Shown in pieces: positions 24,723 to 34,509 of a stretch of DNA of 47,412 nucleotides. This stretch comes from UBA1479 sp964012715 (GTDB taxonomy: Bacteria > Pseudomonadota > Alphaproteobacteria > Rhodospirillales > Casp-alpha2). Where the stretch lies: positions 1 through 47,412 of the forward strand of contig CAXGUG010000020.1 of NCBI GenBank assembly GCA_964012715.1. Reading direction: 5' to 3'. Position numbers and translations under genes: made by a program. The stretch's first letter is position 1, and each line of letters opens with the position of its first letter. A model generated the notes under the pieces. The model ran no database searches. It was not told where the DNA came from and saw nothing but the letters and a program-made list of their open reading frames with translations.

Positions 24723-27185
24723 ATGAGCGACGATAATCAAACCCCCGAAAACGGCAACGCCGGTGGCGAATACCTGGCCGACAGCATCAAGGTGCTGCGC
24801 GGGCTGGAGGCCGTGCGCAAGCGCCCGGGCATGTATATCGGCGATACGGACGACGGTTCGGGCCTGCATCACATGATCTACGAAGTCGTCGACAATGCGA
24901 TCGACGAAGCCCTGGCCGGGTATTGCGACACCGTGACCGTCACCCTGAATGGCGACGGCTCGGCGACCGTGTCGGACAACGGACGCGGCATTCCGGTCGA
25001 TATCCACGCTGAAGAGGGTGTTTCCGCCGCCGAGGTCATCATGACCCAGCTGCACGCCGGCGGTAAGTTCGACCAGAACTCGTACAAGGTGTCGGGCGGT
25101 CTGCACGGCGTCGGCGTGTCGGTGGTCAACGCGCTGTCCGATTGGCTGGAACTGCGCATTTGGCGTAACGGCAAGGAACATTACGTCCGCTTCGAACACG
25201 GCGAAGCCATCGCACCCCTGGAAGAGGTCGGTGATGCGCCCTTGGACGCGAACGGCAAGCCGGTTTCGGGAACGCAGGTCACGTTCCTGGCGGATAAGGG
25301 CATCTTCACCCAGACGGAATACGATTTCGCGACCTTGGAACACCGCCTGCGCGAACTGGCGTTCCTCAATTCCGGGGTCGGCCTGACACTGAACGACACC
25401 CGTGGGGTCGAACCGCAGACCAAGGAACTACGCTATCAGGGCGGGTTGCAGGAATTCGTCAAATACCTGGACCGCTCGAAGAATTCCCTGTTGCCGGACT
25501 CGATCGCGGTGCTGGGTGAAAAGGACGGGGTCACCGTCGAAATGGCGATGCAGTGGAACGACAGCTATCACGAGACCACGCTGTGCTTCACCAACAACAT
25601 CCCGCAGAAAGACGGCGGCACGCACCTGGCCGGGTTCCGGGGTGCGCTGACCCGCATGATCAACAACTACGCCAACGCGTCGGGCATCGCGAAAAAGGCC
25701 AAGGTCGCTATTTCCGGCGATGACGCCCGCGAAGGCCTGACCTGCGTGTTGTCGGTCAAGGTCCCCGATCCCAAGTTCTCGTCCCAGACCAAGGACAAGC
25801 TGGTGTCGTCGGAAGTTCGTCCGATCGTCGAAAACCTGATCGGCGAAGGCCTGGACCAGTGGTTCGAGGAACACCCGACCGAGGCCCGCAACGTGATCGG
25901 CAAGATCATCGAAGCCGCCGTCGCGCGCGAAGCGGCGCGCAAGGCGCGCGAGCTGACCCGGCGCAAGGGGGCGCTCGATATTTCGTCCCTGCCGGGCAAG
26001 CTGGCCGATTGTTCCAACCGCGATCCGGCGCTGTCCGAACTGTTCATCGTCGAGGGTGACTCGGCCGGTGGCTCCGCCAAACAGGCGCGCCACCGCGCCA
26101 ACCAGGCCATCCTGCCGCTGCGCGGCAAAATCCTGAACGTGGAACGGGCACGCTTCGACAAGATGTTGTCTTCGGCCGAAATCGGCACCCTGATCGCGGC
26201 GCTCGGCACCGGGATCGGGCGCGAGGATTTCAACGTCGAGAAATGCCGCTACCACAAAATCATCATCATGACGGACGCCGACGTCGACGGCTCGCACATC
26301 CGTACCTTGCTGTTGACGTTCTTCTTCCGCCAGATGCCGGAACTGGTCGAACGCGGCTATCTGTATATCGCGCAGCCGCCGCTGTACCGCGCCAAGCGCG
26401 GCAATTCCGAGGTCTATCTGAAGGACGATCCGGCGTTGGAGGAATATCTGTTCTCGTCGGCGATCGACGAAGGGGCTGTGTTCCGCACCCATGACGGCGG
26501 CCAGATCGCGGCCCGCGACCTGCACGACGTGGTCCGCGAAGCCCGCGACGTTAAGTCCATGGCCGCCCGCCTAGCGCAGAACGTGCCGATGCCGCTGATC
26601 GAACAATCGGCGATTGCCGGTGCGTTCAACGCCGGCGTTCTGTCCGATCCCGAACAAGCCACGGCGACGGCGGAATACATCGCGAAACGGTTGGATGCCC
26701 TGGCCCCGGAAACCGAGCGCGGCTGGACCGGCGAGGCCCTGCCCGAGGGCGGTTTCGCCTTGATCCGCACCCTGCGCGGCGTGTCCGAGCGCCATCTGAT
26801 CGACAGCCAGATCATCCGCTCTTCCGAGGCCCGTCGCCTGGACAGCATGGCCGCCGCCCTTCAGGCGCGCTACGCCCGCCACGGCACGTTGGTCCTGAAG
26901 GAAAAGGAACACAACATCACCGGCCCGATCTCGTTGGTCGATGCGGTGATGGATGCGGGCAAGAAGGGCATTTCGATGCAGCGCTACAAAGGGCTGGGCG
27001 AAATGAACCCGGAACAGCTTTGGGAAACCACGTTGGACCCGAATGTGCGCTCGCTGCTGCAGGTCAAGATCAACCATATCGACGGCGCCGAGGAAGTGTT
27101 CTCGACCCTGATGGGCGATCTGGTCGAACCGCGCCGCGAATTCATTCAGGAAAACGCCTTGAAGGTCGCCAACCTGGACATTTAA
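24723..27185 (+). CDS. gyrB: DNA gyrase subunit B
   Basis: The ATPase subunit of gyrase, which introduces negative supercoils. The GHKL ATP site shows DNGRGIPVDIH and GGLHGVGVSVVNALSDW. The TOPRIM domain has EGDSAGG (E444) and DADVDGSH (D518, D520, D522). The C-terminal QRYKGLGEMNPEQLW is typical. At 820 residues it has the normal length. gyrA is not in this window. Confidence 0.96.
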   Translation: MSDDNQTPENGNAGGEYLADSIKVLRGLEAVRKRPGMYIGDTDDGSGLHHMIYEVVDNAIDEALAGYCDTVTVTLNGDGSATVSDNGRGIPVDIHAEEGVSAAEVIMTQLHAGGKFDQNSYKVSGGLHGVGVSVVNALSDWLELRIWRNGKEHYVRFEHGEAIAPLEEVGDAPLDANGKPVSGTQVTFLADKGIFTQTEYDFATLEHRLRELAFLNSGVGLTLNDTRGVEPQTKELRYQGGLQEFVKYLDRSKNSLLPDSIAVLGEKDGVTVEMAMQWNDSYHETTLCFTNNIPQKDGGTHLAGFRGALTRMINNYANASGIAKKAKVAISGDDAREGLTCVLSVKVPDPKFSSQTKDKLVSSEVRPIVENLIGEGLDQWFEEHPTEARNVIGKIIEAAVAREAARKARELTRRKGALDISSLPGKLADCSNRDPALSELFIVEGDSAGGSAKQARHRANQAILPLRGKILNVERARFDKMLSSAEIGTLIAALGTGIGREDFNVEKCRYHKIIIMTDADVDGSHIRTLLLTFFFRQMPELVERGYLYIAQPPLYRAKRGNSEVYLKDDPALEEYLFSSAIDEGAVFRTHDGGQIAARDLHDVVREARDVKSMAARLAQNVPMPLIEQSAIAGAFNAGVLSDPEQATATAEYIAKRLDALAPETERGWTGEALPEGGFALIRTLRGVSERHLIDSQIIRSSEARRLDSMAAALQARYARHGTLVLKEKEHNITGPISLVDAVMDAGKKGISMQRYKGLGEMNPEQLWETTLDPNVRSLLQVKINHIDGAEEVFSTLMGDLVEPRREFIQENALKVANLDI

Positions 27186-27231
27186 TCGAGGGGGCGCCCT
27201 ACCAAGGGGCGGCAACAAAGGGGAGCAAGCC

Positions 27232-27675
27232 ATGGCGGATCGGGACAGTTCGGTCACCGCATTGATCGAGGCGCACGAAGCCTGGTTACGCGGCGGCGGC
27301 GAGGTCGGGAAGCGTGGCGAGTTGTTGCGCCTCAACATGCGGGACATGGACTTGCGTGGCGCCGCCCTGGCCAATGCCAACATCCGGGAATGCGATTTGA
27401 CCGGCGCGGATTTGTCCGGGGCTGACCTGCGCGGGTCGTCCCTGGTGTCCTCGGTTCTGGTCGGGGTCAACTTCACCAACGCCTTGTTGGACTTCACCGA
27501 CATGACCGACACGGACCTGCGCGGGGCCAACTTTACCGGCGCGTCCCTGAACGGCGTCGATATGTGGCGGGCGAACCTGAAAGGGGCGGTGATCGATCCG
27601 GTTACCCTGCATACGATCCTCGATTGCCGCGAACCCGAGGAATCGTCGGCCTATTTTGCGTTAACGAAATACTAA
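27232..27675 (+). CDS. Pentapeptide-repeat protein downstream of gyrB
   Basis: A 147-residue soluble protein. After an N-terminal helix (ALIEAHEAWLRGGGEVGKRG), residues about 32-123 form tandem A(D/N)LxX pentapeptides, for example ADLSGADLRGSS and ANFTGASLNGVD. These predict a right-handed quadrilateral beta-helix of four to five coils. The tail is not repetitive. It starts 46 bp after gyrB. Some pentapeptide-repeat proteins (MfpA, Qnr) mimic DNA and bind gyrase. This one is shorter, so such a role is only suggested by the position. Confidence 0.85.
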   Translation: MADRDSSVTALIEAHEAWLRGGGEVGKRGELLRLNMRDMDLRGAALANANIRECDLTGADLSGADLRGSSLVSSVLVGVNFTNALLDFTDMTDTDLRGANFTGASLNGVDMWRANLKGAVIDPVTLHTILDCREPEESSAYFALTKY

Positions 27676-27699
27676 CGCCCGCCCATCCATAAGGCCCCC

Positions 27700-29754
27700 A
27701 TGGCCCGACCGACCCGTCCATCCAAACCCTCCGCCACCAAGGCGACCGGCCGCTCCGCCGCGGCGCGGAAACCCGCGACCGCGCGTTCGACCGCAAATTC
27801 CGGCGAAAGCACGAAAAAACCAGCTCCAACCGGCGGCCGGTCGAAGCTGCGCACGGCCTTCAAATGGCTGGCCACGGCGATGGTCTGGGGATTTATCGCG
27901 GTCTTGGCTTCGGGTGTGTGGATTTCCATCGGTCTCCCGGACCTGGAAGAAGCCCTGAAGACCGACCGCCGTCCGACGGTGGTGATCCTGGCCGCCGACG
28001 GCCGGGAGGTCTACCGGGGTGGCGACATGGAAGGGGAACAGGTGGTTCTGAAGAACCTGCCCCAAGCCTTGATCAATGCCGTCGTCGCGACCGAAGATCG
28101 CCGGTTCTACAGCCATTTCGGCATCGATCCAATCGGCCTTGCCCGCGCCATGTACCGCAATGTTCGCGCCGGACGGATCGTCGAGGGCGGCTCTACCATC
28201 ACCCAGCAGTTGGCCAAGAACCTGTTCCTGACGGCGGATCGGACCTATGTCCGCAAGATCCAGGAAGTCATCGTCGCCCTGTGGCTTGAATGGGAGTTTC
28301 CCAAGGATCAGATCCTGACGATGTACCTGAACCGGGTCTATTTGGGGGCCGGGACCTACGGCGTCGATGCGGCGGCGCATCGCTATTTCCACAAACCGGC
28401 GATGCGCCTCAATACCTATGAATCCGCGGTTATCGCGGGATTGCTGAAAGCGCCCTCGCGCTATAACCCCATTGCTTCGCCGAAACGCGCCCATGCCCGG
28501 GCCAAGACCGTTTTGGCCAACATGGTCGCCGCCGGCTACCTGACCGAAGGCCAAGCCGCCGCCGCGGCCAAGGGCCTGCAGGTCACGCCCGTCGCGGCCC
28601 AAACCGGCCGGGCGCGGCATTTTGTCGATTGGGTGTTGGAAGCGCTCAGCGATTACGTTTCCAGCGGCGGTCGGGACCTGACCGTGCGGACGACCTTGGA
28701 CCTGGGACTGCAGCGCCAGGCCGAAACGGCGATGGCGCGGGCGTTCTTGTCCGCCGACCGCGCCAAATTGAAGGTCGGCGAAGGGGCTTTGTTGGCGATG
28801 GCCCCGGACGGCGCCGTGCGTGCGATGGTCGGCGGGCGAGATTATGGAAAAAGCCAGTTCAACCGCGCGGTGCAGGCCTTGCGCCAGCCGGGTTCGGCGT
28901 TCAAGCCGGTGGTTTATCTGACCGCCTTGGAAGACGGAATGTCACCCCGGTCCGAGGTCATCGACAAGCCGGTCGATATCGCTGGATGGCAGCCGTCCAA
29001 TTTCTCGGGCCGTTACGAAGGGCGGATGACTCTGCAGCAGGCCCTAGCGAATTCGGTTAATACGGTCGCCGTTCAGCTGGCGCAGAAGGTCGGCCCGGCA
29101 AAGATTATCGAGACCGCGCGGGCCATGGGCGTCACGTCGGAATTGCCGCGCGACGCCGGCCTGTCGCTGGGCACGGGCGAGGTCAATTTGTTGGAAATGA
29201 CGACGGCCTATGCCGTCCTGGCGCGCACCGGCATGGGCGTGTGGCCGCATGCGATCCTGGACGTGAGGGACGCCAAGGGTACGGTGCTTTACGAGCGTAC
29301 GGGATCGGGGCCGGGCCGGGCCGTTCCGGCGCAGGACGCGCGGACCCTGACCCGGATGATGACCAAGGTGATCGACGGCGGCACCGGAAAAGCCGCCGCC
29401 ATCGGCCGACCGGCAGCGGGAAAGACCGGGACCAGTCAGAATTACCGCGATGCCTGGTTCATCGGCTTCACGCCGCAACTGGTCACCGGGGTGTGGTTCG
29501 GCAATGACGATGGCGCACCCATGCGCCGCGTGACGGGCGGCGGGCTTCCGGCGCGCACCTGGGGCGAATTCATGACCGGGGCGCTTCAAGGCATGCCGGT
29601 CCTGTCGTTCGACGATGTCGGTGACGACGGTGTGCCGGGATCGCGATCGTTCTGGAGCCGTTTGAAGGATTTGGTCGGGACGGGCGCGAACAGCATTACC
29701 ACAGGCGGGACGGGAACAAGTGCGCCGGTCGGGGAAAATCGCGCGGGCGATTAG
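27700..29754 (+). CDS. Class A penicillin-binding protein (PBP1A family)
   Basis: A bifunctional peptidoglycan glycosyltransferase/transpeptidase of 684 residues. A basic, Pro/Ala-rich cytoplasmic tail (1-55) precedes one transmembrane helix (about 56-78). The GT51 domain has the catalytic Glu in TEDRRFYSHFGID (E132) and GGSTITQQLAKN. The transpeptidase domain has SAFK (S399-K402), SVN (S452-N454) and KTG (K575-G577). It is shorter than E. coli PBP1A and ends with a Gly/Thr/Ser-rich tail. It is convergent with hldE, 9 bp apart. Confidence 0.9.
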   Translation: MARPTRPSKPSATKATGRSAAARKPATARSTANSGESTKKPAPTGGRSKLRTAFKWLATAMVWGFIAVLASGVWISIGLPDLEEALKTDRRPTVVILAADGREVYRGGDMEGEQVVLKNLPQALINAVVATEDRRFYSHFGIDPIGLARAMYRNVRAGRIVEGGSTITQQLAKNLFLTADRTYVRKIQEVIVALWLEWEFPKDQILTMYLNRVYLGAGTYGVDAAAHRYFHKPAMRLNTYESAVIAGLLKAPSRYNPIASPKRAHARAKTVLANMVAAGYLTEGQAAAAAKGLQVTPVAAQTGRARHFVDWVLEALSDYVSSGGRDLTVRTTLDLGLQRQAETAMARAFLSADRAKLKVGEGALLAMAPDGAVRAMVGGRDYGKSQFNRAVQALRQPGSAFKPVVYLTALEDGMSPRSEVIDKPVDIAGWQPSNFSGRYEGRMTLQQALANSVNTVAVQLAQKVGPAKIIETARAMGVTSELPRDAGLSLGTGEVNLLEMTTAYAVLARTGMGVWPHAILDVRDAKGTVLYERTGSGPGRAVPAQDARTLTRMMTKVIDGGTGKAAAIGRPAAGKTGTSQNYRDAWFIGFTPQLVTGVWFGNDDGAPMRRVTGGGLPARTWGEFMTGALQGMPVLSFDDVGDDGVPGSRSFWSRLKDLVGTGANSITTGGTGTSAPVGENRAGD

Positions 29755-29763
29755 CTGCCAGAT

Positions 29764-31242
29764 TTAGCCATTCGAAAGGCGCGCAATGGTTGCCGTGGTG
29801 CTGTGTCCGGCCTCCAATTGCGCCAGATGGACGCGCCCGCCGGCATTTTCGACCACCTCGCGGCCAACCACCTGATCGATTGTGTAGTCCGCTCCCTTGA
29901 CCAACACATCCGGCAACAAGGCCTCGATCAGGGTTAGGGGCGTATCCTCGGAAAACAAGACGACGGCATCGACGCTGGCCAACGACGCCAAGACGGTCGC
30001 CCGTGCGGCCTCGCCCTGTACCGGGCGCTCTTCACCCTTCAGGCGTTTGACCGAGGCGTCGGAATTCAACCCGACGATAAGACGGTCGCATTGCCCCCTG
30101 GCCTGACGCAACAGCGAGATATGCCCGGGGTGCAACAGGTCGAAGCAGCCGTTGGTGAAACCGACCGTCAATCCCCGCCGACGCCATCCGGCGACCCGGT
30201 CGAGCAATTGCTCCAGTGGCGAGACCTTGGCCTCGGCGTCGCTCAAATCCTGATGATGAAGCTCAGCGACCAAATCCCCGGCGTAGGCTACGGCGGTGCC
30301 GACCTTGGCAACCACGATCCCCGCAGCCATGTTGGCCAGCGCGGCGGCACGGTCGAGCGTCGCCCCGGCGGCGAGGCAGGCCGCCAACGTTGCGACGACG
30401 GTATCTCCCGCCCCGGAAACGTCAAAAACCTCGCGGGCTTCGGCCGCGAGATGAAGGATATCGCCTTCGGCGGGCACCAATGTCATGCCGTCGCGCGACC
30501 GGGTGACCAACACGGCTGTCAGCCCCAGGTCGTTGACCAATCCGCGGGCCGCGGCAATGACCTGTTCATCCGTGCCGACGGGCAAGCGTGTCGCGGTCGC
30601 CAGTTCCTTGAGGTTCGGGGTCAGAATTCCGGCTCCCCGATATCGGCTGTAGTCGGACCCCTTTGGGTCGACGATCACTAGGGCGCCGGCGGCGCTGGCG
30701 GCGGAGATGACGCGGGCCAGTGTGGCATCGGACAACACGCCCTTGCCGTAATCGGACAGGACCAGAACCTTATGATCCTGGGCCGCAGCTTCGGCGGCGG
30801 CGGCCAATTGATCCTGAAGGTTGTCGTCGGTCTGCCGCGCCGTTTCGCGATCGGTCCGGAGAATTTGTTGTGTCCCTGAAACAAACCGGGTCTTGATGGT
30901 GGTCGGCCGCCCGGCGACGGTGCGCAGGTCGCCGTCGACCCCGGGTTCGTTCTCGACCAAGACGCGGACTTCGTCACCCGCCGCGTCGTCGCCGACGACG
31001 GTCAGGAACCGGGTCTTGGCGCCCAAAGCGGCTAGATTGCGAACGACGTTTCCGGCACCGCCAAGCATGCGGGTTTCCCCAGTGACGCGCAGGACAGGGA
31101 TCGGTGCTTCCGGGGAAATACGGTCGACGTCGCCATGCACGAAGGTGTCCAGCATCACATCGCCCAGGCAGAACACCCGCGCCTGCGGCAGGGCTTCGAC
31201 CAGGGGGATTAAATCCGAACGTTCCGTCATGGCAACTGTCAT
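29764..31242 (-). CDS. hldE: Bifunctional heptose-7-P kinase / heptose-1-P adenylyltransferase HldE
   Basis: It makes the ADP-heptose precursor of the LPS inner core. The N-terminal PfkB-type kinase (about 1-330) includes MLGGAGNVVRNLAALG and the catalytic loop DVSGAGDTVVATLA. The C-terminal nucleotidyltransferase starts near GFTNGCFDLLHPGHISLLRQ with its HxGH motif. It has 492 residues. A second ATG four codons in (MTERSD, 31230) is an alternative start. It follows gmhA by 5 bp, with its ribosome site inside the gmhA end. Confidence 0.94.
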   Translation of the reverse strand: MTVAMTERSDLIPLVEALPQARVFCLGDVMLDTFVHGDVDRISPEAPIPVLRVTGETRMLGGAGNVVRNLAALGAKTRFLTVVGDDAAGDEVRVLVENEPGVDGDLRTVAGRPTTIKTRFVSGTQQILRTDRETARQTDDNLQDQLAAAAEAAAQDHKVLVLSDYGKGVLSDATLARVISAASAAGALVIVDPKGSDYSRYRGAGILTPNLKELATATRLPVGTDEQVIAAARGLVNDLGLTAVLVTRSRDGMTLVPAEGDILHLAAEAREVFDVSGAGDTVVATLAACLAAGATLDRAAALANMAAGIVVAKVGTAVAYAGDLVAELHHQDLSDAEAKVSPLEQLLDRVAGWRRRGLTVGFTNGCFDLLHPGHISLLRQARGQCDRLIVGLNSDASVKRLKGEERPVQGEAARATVLASLASVDAVVLFSEDTPLTLIEALLPDVLVKGADYTIDQVVGREVVENAGGRVHLAQLEAGHSTTATIARLSNG

Positions 31243-31247
31243 GAATG

Positions 31248-31835
31248 TTATCCGGCTTTGACCAGACCCAATTCTATCTCAAGCGCGCCGCAAAGCATTT
31301 GCCCAAGCATAATGTGCATCTCCTGAATGCGCGCGGTGGTATCGGAGGGCACGATCAAAAGCGGGTCGGCCAAGCCCTTCATCCGGCCCCCGCCCTTGCC
31401 ACTCAGGCCGGTCGGGGTAATACCCATGTCGCGGGCGGCACTTAGGGCTTCCAGCACGTTAGGGCTCTCGCCGGATGTCGAAATACCGATCGCCACATCT
31501 CCAGGTTTTCCAAGGGCCTGTAGCTGTCGGGCGAAAATTTGGTCGAAGCCGAGATCGTTGCCGCCGGCGGTCAGGGCCGAGGTGTCGGTGGTCAAGGCGA
31601 TGGCGGCGATCGGGGCGCGGTCGGTCTTGTAGCGAACGGTCAACTCGGTCGCCAGGTGCTGGCAGTCGGCGGCACTGCCGCCGTTACCGAAGAACAGGAT
31701 CTTCCCGCCTTGATTCAAGGACTTGGCACAGGTTTCTACAAGCGCCTTGAAGGGTGCGGCAAGGCCCGCGCGGGTGGCTTGCGCAACGGTGGCGTGTTCT
31801 TCCAGTTCGCTTTCAAAAAAAGCATTCAGGTCCAT
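31248..31835 (-). CDS. gmhA: Sedoheptulose-7-phosphate isomerase GmhA
   Basis: First step of ADP-heptose synthesis: sedoheptulose 7-phosphate to heptose 7-phosphate. The SIS-domain loop FFGNGGSAADCQHLATELTVRY and the second site ISTSGESPNVLEAL are clear. The ATG at 31835 (MDLNAFF) gives 195 residues, the family length; the longer frame overlaps the upstream gene and lacks homology. It is cotranscribed with hldE. Confidence 0.93.
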   Translation of the reverse strand: MDLNAFFESELEEHATVAQATRAGLAAPFKALVETCAKSLNQGGKILFFGNGGSAADCQHLATELTVRYKTDRAPIAAIALTTDTSALTAGGNDLGFDQIFARQLQALGKPGDVAIGISTSGESPNVLEALSAARDMGITPTGLSGKGGGRMKGLADPLLIVPSDTTARIQEMHIMLGQMLCGALEIELGLVKAG

Positions 31836-31870
31836 GATTTTACGCCAGTTTCCGAGTTCAAGCCGGTTGC

Positions 31871-32812
31871 TTAGAGAATGCTTCGGAAATAATCGATGGT
31901 TCGTTCCAGGCCGTCTCGCAGCGGAATGGTCGGGTTCCAACCCAAATGCTCCTTGGCGCGGGTGATGTCCGGGCAGCGCTGGGTCGGATCGTCCTGCGGC
32001 AGGGGCATCTTGATGATTTTCGTTTTGGCACCGGTCATTTCGATCACCAGCTCGGCCAGTTCCAGGATCGTGAACTCGCCCGGGTTGCCCAGGTTGATCG
32101 GTCCGGTGATTTCGTCCGGCGCGTTCATCAGACGCATCAGACCGTCAACCAAATCGGTAACGTAACAAAATGACCGGGTCTGCCCGCCGTTGCCGTAGAC
32201 GGTCAGGTCCTCGCCCTTTAGCGCCTGAACGATGAAGTTGGAGACCACGCGCCCGTCGTTGGGGTGCATGTTCGGGCCGTAGGTATTGAAAATACGGGCG
32301 ACGCGGATGTTCAACTCGTGCTGCCGGTGGTAGTCGAAAAACAGCGTTTCGGCGCAGCGCTTGCCTTCGTCGTAGCAGCCGCGCGGGCCGATCGGGTTGA
32401 CCCGGCCCCGGTAGTCTTCGGTCTGCGGGTGAACTTCGGGGTCGCCATAGACTTCCGAGGTCGAGGCCTGAAGAATCTTCGCCCCGACCCGCTTGGCCAG
32501 GCCGAGCATGTTGATCGCGCCGTGGACGCTGGTCTTGGTCGTCTGCACGGGGTCGTACTGGTAATGCACGGGCGATGCCGGGCAGGCCAGGTTGTAGATC
32601 TCGTCGACCTCGACATAGAGCGGGAAGGTCACGTCGTGGCGCATCACTTCGAAATGCGGATGATCCATCAGGCCCAGGATGTTGTCCTTCGATCCGGTAT
32701 AGAAATTATCGACGCAGATCACGCCCGCACCCGTGTCCAACAGACGCGCGCAAAGATGCGAGCCGATAAATCCGGCCCCGCCCGTGACGAGGATGGTCTT
32801 GCGAAGAGCCAT
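31871..32812 (-). CDS. UDP-glucuronate decarboxylase-like (UXS) SDR
   Basis: An extended short-chain dehydrogenase of 313 residues. TGGAGFIGSHLCARLL binds NAD, YNLACPASPVHYQ and the catalytic GCYDEGKRCAE (Tyr-x3-Lys) follow, and RIFNTYGPNMHPNDGRVVSNF is characteristic of UDP-xylose synthases. It would turn UDP-glucuronate into UDP-xylose, though a dTDP-glucose dehydratase-like role is not excluded. It is the first gene of a three-gene operon with gmhA and hldE, so it probably supplies a sugar for LPS or another surface glycan. Confidence 0.85.
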   Translation of the reverse strand: MALRKTILVTGGAGFIGSHLCARLLDTGAGVICVDNFYTGSKDNILGLMDHPHFEVMRHDVTFPLYVEVDEIYNLACPASPVHYQYDPVQTTKTSVHGAINMLGLAKRVGAKILQASTSEVYGDPEVHPQTEDYRGRVNPIGPRGCYDEGKRCAETLFFDYHRQHELNIRVARIFNTYGPNMHPNDGRVVSNFIVQALKGEDLTVYGNGGQTRSFCYVTDLVDGLMRLMNAPDEITGPINLGNPGEFTILELAELVIEMTGAKTKIIKMPLPQDDPTQRCPDITRAKEHLGWNPTIPLRDGLERTIDYFRSIL

Positions 32813-33155
32813 GAATGGGTCACCCGTTCTGATTTTTGCGTTCGAGGCCGATAAGTCGCCGAACCGGCATTTCTTATAGCCCGCAAGTATTAAGAAACCG
32901 TCGCTTATGGCCCTCAAGCGGGCCTCAGGTCAAGCGGCCAGAGCGGGCCAAGATATGCTCTCGGGAACGATTGAGCCGGAGAATTTCCGCCGCGGGCCAA
33001 GCGCTGGAAAAGAAATGACTTTTTTAACGATTTGACTTTAGCATGGCCTTGATTAGTCGATTAACGGAAGAGCTGGCGCCGCCGGGCCAAGGCCAGCCGC
33101 AGGGACAGCCGGCATCGAAGCCCCCGAACGGGGCCGCAATGCGCGTGGGAGTATC
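32813..33155. promoter_or_regulatory. Divergent intergenic region before the EAL-like pair
   Basis: The 343 bp between the divergent genes contain a small stem GGCCC/GGGCC (32909-32913 and 32920-32924), several near-copies of AAGCGGGCC, and an AT-rich segment with TTGACT at 33032-33037 that could be a -35 for the plus-strand genes. No convincing -10 and no gene are visible. Confidence 0.3.
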
Positions 33156-34481
33156 ATGGCCGAGATTCCGTCACCGGATACGCTCGAAGAAAAGCTTCTG
33201 CTGGACCGCCTCAACCGCATGGATGCGGGCGGGGCCGGTTACTATGCCGTGCACCTACATCTGTCCGAGCTGAAGACCACCAATCGCAAGCCGCACTTCA
33301 TTCGATTGGCGGCGCGCAACTTCGACTCCTTGATCAACCAGTTCGAAGCCACGTTGTTCCAGATGAAGAACGCGGACTTGATCCTGTTGTGCCGCAATGT
33401 GCCGGTCAACGAGGCGGAAATCCCGGTCGAAAAAGTCCGCTCCCTGTTTTCCGAAGACCCCCTGACGCAGATCGACGAAACCGGTCTGGGCGAGGATCGG
33501 CTGTCGACCTGGTACGATCTGTCGGAACAGGAAGACTTCCGCATATTCGTTCGTGTCTTGGGCTCGTTGGTGCTCGAGGCCGAGGAAGTCGCCAAACGAG
33601 AAGCGGCCGAAGCCGTCGCCCAGCAGAAATCCGTCGGTCAGCCCCTGACGGCGCAGCACCTGACGGCGTTGTCACAGGTCCTGCCTCGGGTGCCGATCGA
33701 CGATCTGATCCGCGAACAATTGTGCCTGCATATCGGCGCCAACGGCCCCGACGGCGTGTTGTTCCGCGAGATCTTCATTTCCATCGGCGATCTGAAAAAA
33801 CGGGTCGCGCCGGGCGTGAACCTGTTTTCGTCGGCCTGGTTGTTTCAATACCTGACCGAGGCTTTGGACCGCACGATCCTGAAGAACATGTCGGGCCGCA
33901 ATTTCGAATTGCTGGAAGAGCCGATCAGCCTGAACCTGAATATCGGCACCGTGCTGTCGCGCGATTTTCAGAACTTCCACCGCGCCGTCGGCGGCCATGC
34001 CGAAAACGTGGTGATTGAGATGCAGGTGATCGACATCTTCTCCGACGTCGATGCCTTCACCATGGCCCGCAATATGCTGCAACAGAACGGCTACCGTGTT
34101 CTGGTCGACGGCATTTCGCCGGTCTCGATGCAGTTCTTCGATCCGGCCGATCTGGGCGCCGATTTCATCAAGATCAGCTGGGGGCGCGAATTCGAGAACG
34201 AAGACGAGGATCAGGGCAAGGTCGAGGAACTGCGCCGCATCATCCGCGACGCGGGTGCCAAGTCGATCATCCTGTCGCGGGTCGATTCAGAGTTCGCCAT
34301 TCAATGGGGCCTCAGCTTGGGCATCAGCCGGTTCCAGGGCTTCCTGATGGACCGCTTGATCGACACCGTGCGCTCGCAAGGGCGTCTGGCGCGGATCAAG
34401 AAGGAACGCGCCGGGGCGAAAGCCGCCGCGGCCCAGGGCGCGGCCCCCGCAGCGGCCAAAAAAGCGGCTCCGCAGGCGTAA
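33156..34481 (+). CDS. Degenerate EAL-fold protein, first of a tandem pair
   Basis: A 441-residue soluble protein. The N-terminal part (about 25-135) has a pattern like a worn GGDEF domain (LHLSEL, FEATLFQMKNADLILL) without GGDEF. Residues about 185-405 can be laid on an EAL domain: EIF at 205-207 for EAL, N260, E288 (for ELTE), VDG at 317-319 for DDFG, K339 (KIS for KID), RVD at 375-377 for GVE, and FQG at 393-395 for QGY. The second Asp of DDFG, the Asp of KID and the Glu of GVE are lost, so phosphodiesterase activity is not expected. A Lys/Ala-rich tail (405-441) ends it. The start follows GGGAG. A paralog follows after 28 bp. Confidence 0.65.
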   Translation: MAEIPSPDTLEEKLLLDRLNRMDAGGAGYYAVHLHLSELKTTNRKPHFIRLAARNFDSLINQFEATLFQMKNADLILLCRNVPVNEAEIPVEKVRSLFSEDPLTQIDETGLGEDRLSTWYDLSEQEDFRIFVRVLGSLVLEAEEVAKREAAEAVAQQKSVGQPLTAQHLTALSQVLPRVPIDDLIREQLCLHIGANGPDGVLFREIFISIGDLKKRVAPGVNLFSSAWLFQYLTEALDRTILKNMSGRNFELLEEPISLNLNIGTVLSRDFQNFHRAVGGHAENVVIEMQVIDIFSDVDAFTMARNMLQQNGYRVLVDGISPVSMQFFDPADLGADFIKISWGREFENEDEDQGKVEELRRIIRDAGAKSIILSRVDSEFAIQWGLSLGISRFQGFLMDRLIDTVRSQGRLARIKKERAGAKAAAAQGAAPAAAKKAAPQA

Positions 34482-34509
34482 GGTTTTAAGGGACGGAAAC
34501 GGTATCATC

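Noticed and set aside
23286..25343. 685-codon open frame on the minus strand opposite recF and gyrB
   Set aside because: It is antisense to two certain genes, is rich in Gly, Arg and Gln as expected of the complement of GC-rich codons, and shows no domain.
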